Below, one piece after another: positions 1 through 5,319 of a stretch of 5,423 bases of DNA. The notes under the pieces were generated by a model that did not search any database, was not told where the DNA came from, and worked only from the letters and a program-made list of their open reading frames with translations. The stretch covers positions 1 to 5,423 of the forward strand of contig VYCZ01000111.1 of the NCBI GenBank assembly GCA_009843675.1, in the 5' to 3' direction. Within the stretch, counting starts at the first letter, position 1. The number at the start of each line of letters is the position of its first letter. A program made the translations under genes and the position numbers. The stretch comes from Gammaproteobacteria bacterium (GTDB lineage Bacteria > Pseudomonadota > Gammaproteobacteria > Eutrophobiales > Eutrophobiaceae).

Positions 1-31
1 ATGGACAGATTAATTTCGTGGGGATCATTCA

Positions 32-72
32 GGGTCAGAGTAAAAATTCTGACGAATTTCTTACTCTGACCC
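32..72. repeat. Long imperfect palindrome (REP-like hairpin) downstream of folA
   Basis: The outer arms GGGTCAGAGTAA (32-43) and TTACTCTGACCC (61-72) are perfect reverse complements. Inside them AAATTC (44-49) pairs with GAATTT (54-59) around a TGAC loop, leaving a single unpaired base at position 60. This gives an almost continuous 18-bp stem. It resembles the dispersed palindromes often found at gene ends or next to REP-associated tyrosine transposases, but no transposase is visible here, so that link is from memory of similar motifs. There is no run of T after the stem on the minus strand, so it is not a classic intrinsic terminator, although it could protect the 3' end of the folA transcript. 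Confidence 0.7.
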
Positions 73-86
73 CTTGCATCTACTAG

Positions 87-106
87 ATTCCCGTTTTCAC
101 GGGAAT
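87..106. repeat. Short inverted repeat after folA, possible weak transcript end
   Basis: ATTCCCGT (87-94) and ACGGGAAT (99-106) form an 8-bp stem with a TTTC loop. It starts 7 bases after the folA stop on the minus strand. Palindromes with this ATTCCCG/CGGGAAT core are a common dispersed repeat type in proteobacteria. The sequence after the stem on the minus strand is not T-rich, so a role as rho-independent terminator is doubtful. Transcript stabilisation or a simple dispersed repeat is as likely. Confidence 0.55.
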
Positions 107-112
107 GGTTCC

Positions 113-610
113 TCACTCCCTAGCCCCTGTTTTCTCCAGTACCCGGAAGCTGACGGCGTATTCGTTGCGCTCATCCGCCTGGCGGTCCTGGCGCTCCACC
201 TCGTTCCAGGCGCTCTCGTCAAACGGCGGGAAGTGCGTATCGCCGTTGACCTCCGCCTCAACCCGGGTCAGGTAGATGCGCCCGGCGCGGGGCAGGAACA
301 ACTCGTACAACGAAGCGCCGCCCATGACCATGACCTCCTCAAAGCCGGCGCAGGCCGCCAGGGCGCTCTCCACGTCGTGGCACACGACGCAGCCCGGCGC
401 CTTGTAGTCCCGTTGCCGGGTGAGGACGATGTTGCGGCGTCCGGGCAGCGGCCGGCCGATGGATTCATGGGTCTTCCGCCCCATGACCAGGGGCTTGCCC
501 ATGGTGACGGCCTTGAACTGTTTCAGATCATCGGACAGGCGCCAGGGCAAGGCGCCCCCGGCGCCGATGACACCCCGGCGGTCCATGGCGACTATAAGCG
601 AGATGATCAC
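113..610 (-). CDS. folA: Dihydrofolate reductase
   Basis: Cytosolic enzyme reducing dihydrofolate to tetrahydrofolate with NADPH, which recycles the dihydrofolate made by thymidylate synthase. From the chosen GTG start the protein is 165 residues, close to the E. coli length. Visible landmarks are the N-terminal strand IISLIVAMD, LPWRLSDDLKQFK (21-33) with Asp28 matching E. coli catalytic Asp27, the NADPH-binding MGRKTHESIGRPLPGR (43-58), VMGGASLYELFLP (95-107) and GDTHFP (123-128). The reading frame stays open far upstream, but that part is antisense or overlapping to the cyclase and unlike any DHFR, whereas GTG at 610 gives the expected N-terminus. The start lies one base after the cyclase stop and has no recognisable Shine-Dalgarno sequence, so translation may be coupled to the cyclase. 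Its usual partner thyA lies about 3.7 kb upstream instead of adjacent. Confidence 0.96.
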   Translation of the reverse strand: MIISLIVAMDRRGVIGAGGALPWRLSDDLKQFKAVTMGKPLVMGRKTHESIGRPLPGRRNIVLTRQRDYKAPGCVVCHDVESALAACAGFEEVMVMGGASLYELFLPRAGRIYLTRVEAEVNGDTHFPPFDESAWNEVERQDRQADERNEYAVSFRVLEKTGARE

Positions 611-611
611 G

Positions 612-1586
612 TCAACGGATGGCAACGGGGTGAACAACGGTTTGCAGCGCGCCGACAAACTTCGGCGCTGCAAGCATGAAGAAAAACTCATACACCTTAT
701 CTTGGGCCAACCGGGCGGTCCTGATATTTTCCAGCATGTACACGCCACGTTTTGCCAGCAGTGTGCCATGCACCGGAAATCTTTCCTGCGGATTTTCCGG
801 CGGTAATACCTCAAGCGCCCAGGTATCAGACCCGATCGCGACGACGCCCAGGCTTGCCAGGTATTCCGCTCCCTGCACGCCGAGGCCGGGTGTTGTCCTG
901 AGTGAATTTTCCGGGTCTTGCTCCATCATTTCCATCCATCCCGTATGCAGCAATACCACGTCACCTGTTGTGGCGGTTACGTTTTGGCGGTCCATGGCAG
1001 CTTTCAATTCCGGCTCGTTAAATACCGTCCCTGCATCCAGCATTTTCCTGTCCATCAGGCCCGCCATATCCAGCAGGATGCCGCGGGTGACTATCGGTGG
1101 TAAATGATGAATGCCGTACACCGGACTTCCGTGGGGATGGAAAACTTCAGCAACCGGCACACCGTTATAATGCATGCCGTCGACGGCCACGTGACCGCGC
1201 CCGTCAATTTGCGTGCCGATGCCAAGCCAGGAAATCAGCAGGTCATCAAACCCGGCAACTTTGTTGGGAGGACCGGCTGCTTCACTGTTGGGTTCATCAA
1301 TCGGTTTGGTAAGCAACTGGTAATTCCGGTAACCAAAAGCGGGGGTATCCGGCCCGGTATTCATTGCGAGCGAATAGACGGTGCCTGACTCAATAAGGGC
1401 CGCCGCCTTCTTTACCATTAACGGCGACAGGTTATTTATGGCGCCCAGCCTGTCTGCTGCGCCGTATTTCGACGGATGCCAGGATTCCTCTGCGCTGATC
1501 TCCGGAGCACAACATAATGCCGACAACAGGTATAGTGAAAAAACGCCGGTGAAAAGATAACTACGATTTTCAGTTAAAGTAAACAT
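612..1586 (-). CDS. Putative exported cyclase-family (kynurenine formamidase-like) metal-dependent hydrolase
   Basis: A 324-residue protein of the cyclase family (PF04199), which includes kynurenine formamidase KynB; the substrate here is unknown. Supporting stretches are GAINNLSPLMVKKAA (48-62), GIGTQIDGRGH (122-132), SLGVVAIGSDTWALE (245-259) and PVHGTLLAKRGVYMLEN (271-287). In KynB-type members the metal site reads HxGTHxDxPxH. Here the GTH histidine is Gln126, while Asp128 and His132 remain, a variant I recall in other cyclase-family members. His273 and Glu286 match conserved C-terminal positions. Residues 11-32 are hydrophobic and end in ISA before EE, which suggests a signal peptide and a periplasmic location; a lipobox is not convincing. 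The ATG at 1586 is preferred because GGAGG lies just upstream; an in-frame TTG at 1634 would bury the signal peptide. The stop is one base before folA. The N-terminal region is duplicated at 2356-2474. Confidence 0.85.
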   Translation of the reverse strand: MFTLTENRSYLFTGVFSLYLLSALCCAPEISAEESWHPSKYGAADRLGAINNLSPLMVKKAAALIESGTVYSLAMNTGPDTPAFGYRNYQLLTKPIDEPNSEAAGPPNKVAGFDDLLISWLGIGTQIDGRGHVAVDGMHYNGVPVAEVFHPHGSPVYGIHHLPPIVTRGILLDMAGLMDRKMLDAGTVFNEPELKAAMDRQNVTATTGDVVLLHTGWMEMMEQDPENSLRTTPGLGVQGAEYLASLGVVAIGSDTWALEVLPPENPQERFPVHGTLLAKRGVYMLENIRTARLAQDKVYEFFFMLAAPKFVGALQTVVHPVAIR

Positions 1587-1637
1587 AATGCCTCCAGGTA
1601 CCGGACATGATTGAACCTCGCCCGGAGGTGACAATGA
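1468..1637. repeat. Direct repeat copy A: start region of the cyclase gene
   Basis: This stretch aligns with 2356-2526 in the same orientation at an offset of 888 bases without gaps through the coding part, shifting to 889 near the right end by one inserted base. By hand count about 100 of 119 bases match between 1468 and 1586. It holds the first 39 codons of the cyclase, its GGAGG ribosome binding site, the short upstream gap and an outward-facing plus-strand ATG at 1634. The right part is less similar. It is the intact partner of the decayed copy B. Confidence 0.9.
1591..1595 (-). promoter_or_regulatory. Ribosome binding site deciding the cyclase start
   Basis: GGAGG on the minus strand is followed by CATT and the ATG at 1586. 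The spacing of 4 bases is slightly short, but the motif, spacing and ATG are preserved exactly in copy B (2479-2483, ATG at 2474). That conservation supports this start over the upstream in-frame TTG. Confidence 0.75.
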
Positions 1638-1711
1638 TAAAGCTTCCGTTCATCAAGACCAAGGAGCGTCAGCGCCGACACAGCCAGACTGGTCCGACCC
1701 TGAACTTGTGA
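1634..1711 (+). pseudogene. 25-codon remnant ORF with strong ribosome binding site
   Basis: GGAGGTG at 1624-1630 is followed by ACA and ATG. The frame then reads 25 codons, beginning MIKLPFIKTKERQRRHSQ, before TGA, just ahead of the 3' end of the oxidase-like gene. In copy B of the direct repeat the equivalent ATG (2523) opens the large amidohydrolase gene. I infer that a divergent gene once began here and has lost everything after its start. The peptide shows no clear similarity to the amidohydrolase N-terminus, and it could instead be a chance short ORF or a small basic peptide gene. Confidence 0.35.
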
Positions 1712-1719
1712 ACTTGAAC

Positions 1720-2337
1720 TCAGTACAGCTCCTTCTCGTAGACTTCTTCCAGCATTTCTTCCACTTCCTCGACGGACTGTTCCATTTCAACTTCTTCCTT
1801 GAGGACCTCTCCGAAGGATGGAAACGCGCCTTTTTCCAGCTTGCTGCTCTCGTCCCACAGCTTTGACCGGATCATGGCCTTGCCGCAGTGAAAGTACGAC
1901 TGGGTGATGTGGATTACGAGTCCCGTCTTCACCGGGTTTTTGCCCACCGCGGCAAAGGCCAGTTGCTGCGGGTCGGTGACGATGCGCGCTTCGCCGGAGA
2001 CCCGCAGGGTTTCGCGCAATCCGGGGATCATGAAAATGAGCGCCATCTTCGGGTTTTCTACCAGGTTGTGAAAGGATTCCACCTTGTTGTTGCCGATGCG
2101 GTCCGGCAACACCAGGGTGTTGTCGTCGATGATCTGTATAAAACCCGGTTTATCGCCCTTGGGTGAAATGGTGGGCCGGCCCGATGCATCTGCTGTTGCC
2201 AGACAGGCAATGGGCGAGAGATCGATAAAACGGCGCTGGTACTTGTACAGGCTGTCGCTCATCGCCGCCACGGCGGTGGGATAGGGTTCGCCGAAATGGC
2301 TCTCAAGTGACTGCCGGTCTTCGATGGTATCGGTCAT
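1720..2337 (-). CDS. FMN-binding pyridoxamine 5'-phosphate oxidase-like protein (DR_2398-type)
   Basis: A 205-residue protein of the PNPOx-like split-barrel flavoprotein superfamily. It looks like the group annotated as PPOX-class probable FMN-dependent enzyme, DR_2398 family, whose substrates are mostly unknown. Diagnostic stretches are CLATADASGRPTISPKGD (45-62), LVLPDRIGNN (75-84), ENPKMALIFMIPG (94-106), GEARIV (115-120) and FHCGKAMIRSKLW (149-161). The C-terminal 30 residues are very acidic and probably helical. No signal peptide is seen, so it should be cytosolic, unlike both neighbours. The ATG at 2337 is chosen because GGGAGA lies 5 bases upstream and its A begins an ATGA overlap with the upstream leader remnant; the earlier in-frame ATG at 2403 would add 22 residues from the repeat. 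It lies between two direct repeats, upstream of the cyclase and folA in a probable operon. Confidence 0.85.
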   Translation of the reverse strand: MTDTIEDRQSLESHFGEPYPTAVAAMSDSLYKYQRRFIDLSPIACLATADASGRPTISPKGDKPGFIQIIDDNTLVLPDRIGNNKVESFHNLVENPKMALIFMIPGLRETLRVSGEARIVTDPQQLAFAAVGKNPVKTGLVIHITQSYFHCGKAMIRSKLWDESSKLEKGAFPSFGEVLKEEVEMEQSVEEVEEMLEEVYEKELY

Positions 2338-2474
2338 GGTTGTCTCCCGTTCGCGTTCGAGGGATGCCAGGCTTCCTCTGCTCTGGTGTTCACGGCGCAA
2401 CATAATGTCAACACCAAGTATAGTGAAAAAATTCCGGTGAAATGATAACTACGATTTTCAGTTATATTAAACAT
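2334..2474 (-). pseudogene. Truncated 5' end of a second cyclase gene (46 codons), possibly a translated leader peptide
   Basis: The reading frame begins MFNITENRSYHFTGIFSLYL and keeps 27 of the first 39 residues of the intact cyclase, including the signal-peptide core, LCC and AEEAWHPS. After HPS the similarity stops and the frame ends with NANGRQP and TGA. That TGA overlaps the ATG of the oxidase-like gene as ATGA. The GGAGG site and start codon are intact, so the fragment may still be translated and may pass ribosomes on to the next gene. No catalytic part of the cyclase remains. I read it as a gene fossil retained as a leader; it is not a complete functional gene of this family. Confidence 0.8.
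2343..2348 (-). promoter_or_regulatory. Ribosome binding site of the oxidase-like gene
   Basis: GGGAGA on the minus strand lies 5 bases before the ATG at 2337. It lies in the part of the leader remnant that is no longer cyclase-like, so it probably arrived with the oxidase-like gene. It supports 2337 over the upstream ATG at 2403. Confidence 0.65.
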
Positions 2475-2526
2475 AATGCCTCCAGATATCGGACATGTTT
2501 GAATATATCCCCTGAGCTGACAATGA
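2356..2526. repeat. Direct repeat copy B: decayed cyclase start in front of the amidohydrolase
   Basis: Matches 1468-1637 in the same orientation. On the minus strand it carries the truncated cyclase leader; at its right edge it supplies the ATG of the plus-strand amidohydrolase. Only 48 bases separate the two divergent starts, so promoters for either side must be compact or lie inside the opposite coding sequence. Similarity ends at 2356, where the oxidase-like gene's own upstream sequence begins. Confidence 0.9.
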
Positions 2527-4406
2527 GTGAGAACAGCCATTCACGCCTGCGACGCCGGTTACTGCGACTACTGCTGGCCATCTTCGGTACACACGCACTT
2601 TTACCACGATTAGCCCTTGGCAGACAAAAGGATTCGACCCCACCGGCAACAGTTGCTCCGGGTATCGGTTCCACTTTGCGTGCTGACCTGCTGCTTTACA
2701 ACGGCAGGATAATCACGTTGGATACCGGATCGAGGATTTGCGAAGCCGTGGCAATTCGCGGAACCCGAATCCTTGCCGTGGGAGAAGATGCCGGTCTGCA
2801 AAAGCGCGTCCCGCCTGAAACCCGGCGCATCGATCTGGAGGGCCGGACAGTCATGCCCGGCTTTTTTGATGTCCATCCACACATGGACCGGGAAGGACTG
2901 AAGGCACTGGGTGGTGAGTCGTTGGAGGGCGCCGATTCGGTGGCGGCCATTGTCGAGCGCGTTGCGGAAGCGGCGCGCAAGGCCCGGCCCGGCGAGTGGA
3001 TTGTGTTCATGCCCATGGGGGCGCCGCCGTTTGACTATGTTAACGACGCAAGCATGCTCAGGGAGGGACGTTTCCCGGACCGGCATGATCTCGATCGTGT
3101 TGCGCCTGACAACCCCGTTTACATACGCAGTGTCTGGGGCTGGTGGACCCGGCCGCCGTTTCCGGCAGTGGCCAACAGCGAAGCCATGCGACGTTGCGGA
3201 ATCACTGCCGCCAGCGCCGATCCCTACAACATTGAAATCATACGTGACGGCAGCGGCGACCCCACCGGCGTGTTTCTTGAAACCAATCGCACTTCGCTGC
3301 TGGAGTTCACACTGTTTCGTAATGTTCCCCGGTTCAGCTACAAGGACCGGCTTGAGTCGGTACGCATCGGATCAGAGATATACAGCGCGCTGGGGACCAC
3401 CTCGGCATATGAAACCCATGGACTCACGCCGGCATTGTTACGCGCCTACCGCGAAATAGATGATCGGGGAGAACTCAAGGTGCGCATGTCCGCTCCTCTC
3501 AGCCTGCCTTCCTCTGCCGTGAGCCGCGCTGATCTCAGCGAACTGTTAAGGCAGTGGGCGCCTTCGGCTGACGGCGCCGGCGTGTCCGCAGGTAATTTTC
3601 GGGTATCCGGGGTCACACTCGACCATGCCGATCCACGTGTCGCCGCTCCCATCGCACGGAATTATCCCTACGTCCAATGGGCAGGGCATTTTTACCAGGC
3701 GCTGACAAAACGGGAATTCGTCGAGATCGGGATTGAAGCTGCGAAGCTGAAACTCCGGCTGCACTTCCTGATCGCCGAGGCGCCGCCCCGTTACAGCGTG
3801 GACGGTACGCTTGATATGCTCGAAGAGATAGACCGGCAGGTTTCCATCCGTGATTTACGTTGTGTGGGTTTTCATATGCTCCACGCGACGCCGGCGCAGA
3901 TTCGCCGCATCCGTGACCTCGGTCTTGTTGTGACGTTCACCCCCTCGTTCATCTATTCACAGGCGGCGCCACTTCACCTGCACAGGCTTGGCCAGGCTGC
4001 CTTCCCGATACGCGAGATGCTCGATGCCGGCATACCCGTGGCGCTGGGTTCGGATAACGTACCGCCTTCCATGCTGTTTACGGCCTGGGAGGCGCTGGAG
4101 CGCTGGGACGAAATCGGACAACGGCACCTCGGGGAAAGCCGTCTGACCCGCGAGGAAGTATTGCGCATCAGTTGCCAGGCGCCCCATTACCTGAACCGGG
4201 AGGAAGACAGCCGGGGCATGATTGCCGGGGGAATGGCGGCTGACCTGGCGGTGTTCGATACTGATCCCCTGACCTGTGATATCAAACAGTTGGCAAATCT
4301 CAAACCTGTGTTGACCATGGTGGACGGGTGGATCGTCCATCAAACCGCAATAGGCGCCGGTATGGATGGGTGCGCCTGGTATCCCACCAGTTCAAAATCC
4401 TCGTAG
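2523..4406 (+). CDS. Putative Tat-exported YtcJ-like amidohydrolase (amidohydrolase family 3)
   Basis: A 627-residue metal-dependent hydrolase of the amidohydrolase superfamily. From ATG 2523 the N-terminus has a twin-arginine-like signal, [15 protein letters not shown] (8-22), and possible cleavage after LALG (33), pointing to the periplasm. Then come an N-terminal beta segment ([14 protein letters not shown], 54-67), the metal-binding [13 protein letters not shown] (110-122) with His118 and His120, later histidines in LRLHFLIAE (411-419) and GFHMLHATP (449-457), the Asp511 loop [10 protein letters not shown] (506-515) and the C-terminal [18 protein letters not shown] (565-582). The Lys-rich DG motif expected mid-protein in many YtcJ relatives is not evident; [13 protein letters not shown] (359-371) occupies that area. 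An earlier in-frame ATG at 2442 lies inside the repeat and would disrupt the signal. The ribosome binding site is weak. The last 22 codons and stop overlap thyA in antisense. Substrate unknown. Confidence 0.85.
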   Translation: MSENSHSRLRRRLLRLLLAIFGTHALLPRLALGRQKDSTPPATVAPGIGSTLRADLLLYNGRIITLDTGSRICEAVAIRGTRILAVGEDAGLQKRVPPETRRIDLEGRTVMPGFFDVHPHMDREGLKALGGESLEGADSVAAIVERVAEAARKARPGEWIVFMPMGAPPFDYVNDASMLREGRFPDRHDLDRVAPDNPVYIRSVWGWWTRPPFPAVANSEAMRRCGITAASADPYNIEIIRDGSGDPTGVFLETNRTSLLEFTLFRNVPRFSYKDRLESVRIGSEIYSALGTTSAYETHGLTPALLRAYREIDDRGELKVRMSAPLSLPSSAVSRADLSELLRQWAPSADGAGVSAGNFRVSGVTLDHADPRVAAPIARNYPYVQWAGHFYQALTKREFVEIGIEAAKLKLRLHFLIAEAPPRYSVDGTLDMLEEIDRQVSIRDLRCVGFHMLHATPAQIRRIRDLGLVVTFTPSFIYSQAAPLHLHRLGQAAFPIREMLDAGIPVALGSDNVPPSMLFTAWEALERWDEIGQRHLGESRLTREEVLRISCQAPHYLNREEDSRGMIAGGMAADLAVFDTDPLTCDIKQLANLKPVLTMVDGWIVHQTAIGAGMDGCAWYPTSSKSS

Positions 4407-5134
4407 CGGAAGCCGAAGATATCTTTAACGTCGGGATTGAGCCGCATCTGTGGTGGCGGCAGGGGTTCCCGTTTCAACTGCTCGTCGGCCTGCTCCAGGT
4501 GGTTCAGGTACAGGTGGGCGTCGCCCAGGGTGTGGACGAATTCACCAGGCGCGAAGCCGGTGACCTGGGCCATCATCAGGGTGAGCAGGGAGTAGGAGGC
4601 GATGTTGAACGGGACGCCCAGGAAGATGTCCGCGCTGCGCTGGTATAGCTGGCAGGACAGGGCGCCGCCGTTCACGTAGAACTGGAAGAACGCATGGCAG
4701 GGCGCCAGGGCCATCTTGTCGATCTCGCCCGGGTTCCAGGCGCTGACGATCAGGCGGCGCGAGTCGGGGTTGGCCCGGATCTGTTCAATGACGGCGGTAA
4801 TCTGGTCTATGGTCGTACCGTCCGCCGAGGGCCAGGAACGCCATTGTACGCCGTAGACCGGGCCCAGTTCGCCGTTTTCGTCGGCCCACTCGTCCCAGAT
4901 GGTGACGCCGTGGTCGCGCAGGTACTGAATATTCGACTCACCCCGGAGGAACCATAACAACTCGTGAATGATGGATTTCAAGTGCAGTTTCTTGGTGGTC
5001 AGCGCCGGGAAGTTCCGGCCCAGGTCGAAACGCATCTGGTAGCCGAAGACGCTGAGAGTGCCGGTGCCGGTGCGGTCCGACTTTGGCGTGCCGTTGTGGC
5101 GCACGTGGCGTAACAGGTCCAGATACTGTTTCAT
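4340..5134 (-). CDS. thyA: Thymidylate synthase
   Basis: Methylates dUMP to dTMP using methylenetetrahydrofolate as both carbon donor and reductant, producing the dihydrofolate that DHFR recycles; cytosolic. The protein is 264 residues, exactly the E. coli ThyA length. The expected residues are present: Arg21 in [17 protein letters not shown] (57-65), the catalytic Cys146 in [30 protein letters not shown] (164-181), [12 protein letters not shown] (201-212) and the standard C-terminus APIAV. The start gives the normal MKQYLDLL N-terminus, although no clear Shine-Dalgarno precedes it. The gene follows lgt by 171 bases and is no longer followed by folA. Its 3' end is overlapped by the convergent amidohydrolase for 67 bases, so any terminator of either gene would have to lie inside the other. 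Confidence 0.98.
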   Translation of the reverse strand: MKQYLDLLRHVRHNGTPKSDRTGTGTLSVFGYQMRFDLGRNFPALTTKKLHLKSIIHELLWFLRGESNIQYLRDHGVTIWDEWADENGELGPVYGVQWRSWPSADGTTIDQITAVIEQIRANPDSRRLIVSAWNPGEIDKMALAPCHAFFQFYVNGGALSCQLYQRSADIFLGVPFNIASYSLLTLMMAQVTGFAPGEFVHTLGDAHLYLNHLEQADEQLKREPLPPPQMRLNPDVKDIFGFRYEDFELVGYQAHPSIPAPIAV

Positions 5135-5161
5135 GTCACATAGTGTCTTGATAGTTTGTGA

Positions 5162-5181
5162 GGCAGGTTCAGGTAAGTGTT
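5162..5181. repeat. Third copy of the lgt-thyA repeat arm
   Basis: GGCAGGTTCAGGTAAGTGTT occurs here on the plus strand and, perfectly inverted, at 5301-5320 over the lgt stop codon. A near-identical direct copy begins at 5212. Three copies within about 160 bases is more than expected by chance. In the lgt-thyA transcript this copy could compete with the one at 5212 for pairing with the lgt tail. Confidence 0.8.
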
Positions 5182-5201
5182 GTCAAAAGATTGTCACCTG
5201 T

Positions 5202-5224
5202 ACGGGGCGTAGCAGGTCCAGGTA
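5202..5224 (-). pseudogene. Duplicated fragment of the thyA 5' end
   Basis: Twenty of 23 bases match 5103-5125, the beginning of thyA, in the same orientation. On the minus strand it reads YLDLLRPV, against YLDLLRHV in ThyA, and the frame stops soon after. It has no start codon in the right place and overlaps the left arm of the inverted repeat. It looks like a fossil of a second thyA start left by a local duplication; chance similarity is less likely given the preserved reading. Confidence 0.55.
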
Positions 5225-5319
5225 AGTGTTTTTAAGACACGCTGTGAATACGTCCCTGTACGCTTTATCATCCGCCGTCCTGGCGGATGACATTCTTAAA
5301 AACACTTACCTGAACCTGC
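5212..5319. repeat. 26-bp inverted repeat spanning the lgt-thyA gap (MITE-like or RNA hairpin)
   Basis: The arms 5212-5237 and 5294-5319 match in 25 of 26 positions, with core CAGGTAAGTGTTTTTAAGA; in the minus-strand RNA the one mismatch becomes a G-U pair. The arms enclose 56 bases with an additional hairpin. The right arm contains the lgt stop codon and codes for its last residues GRFR. Size and layout resemble a small non-autonomous element with terminal inverted repeats, but no target-site duplication is visible. No T-run follows the stem on the minus strand, so it is not an ordinary terminator. Confidence 0.8.
5268..5290. repeat. Internal hairpin of the lgt-thyA repeat
   Basis: TCATCCGCC (5268-5276) pairs perfectly with GGCGGATGA (5282-5290) around a five-base loop. 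It sits inside the larger 26-bp inverted repeat, so the whole region could fold as a long stem topped by this hairpin. Confidence 0.75.

Noticed and set aside
74..679. A 201-codon plus-strand frame opposite folA
   Set aside because: It is antisense to a clear dihydrofolate reductase, has no family resemblance and reflects the base composition of the real gene.
611..814. N-terminal extension of folA from an upstream TTG
   Set aside because: The extra 68 residues lie in another frame of the cyclase gene, are rich in Cys and Arg and match nothing in dihydrofolate reductases; the GTG at 610 gives the normal N-terminus.
1500..1520. Lipobox around LCC in the cyclase signal peptide
   Set aside because: Residues before the cysteines (S-A-L) do not fit the usual Leu-Ala/Ser-Gly/Ala-Cys pattern; ordinary signal peptidase cleavage after ISA is more plausible.
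2502..2507. TATATT on the minus strand as -10 for the leader and oxidase-like gene
   Set aside because: No fitting -35 at proper spacing, and the matching part of copy A lacks it.
2610..3086. A 158-codon minus-strand frame inside the amidohydrolase
   Set aside because: Antisense shadow of a well-supported gene, with no motif of its own.
5181..5186. Perfect TTGACA on the minus strand as the -35 box of thyA
   Set aside because: No acceptable -10 hexamer lies 16-18 bases downstream, so I do not call a promoter.
5212..5319. Rho-independent terminator of lgt
   Set aside because: The stem is very long, is not GC-rich, and is not followed by a T-run on the minus strand.
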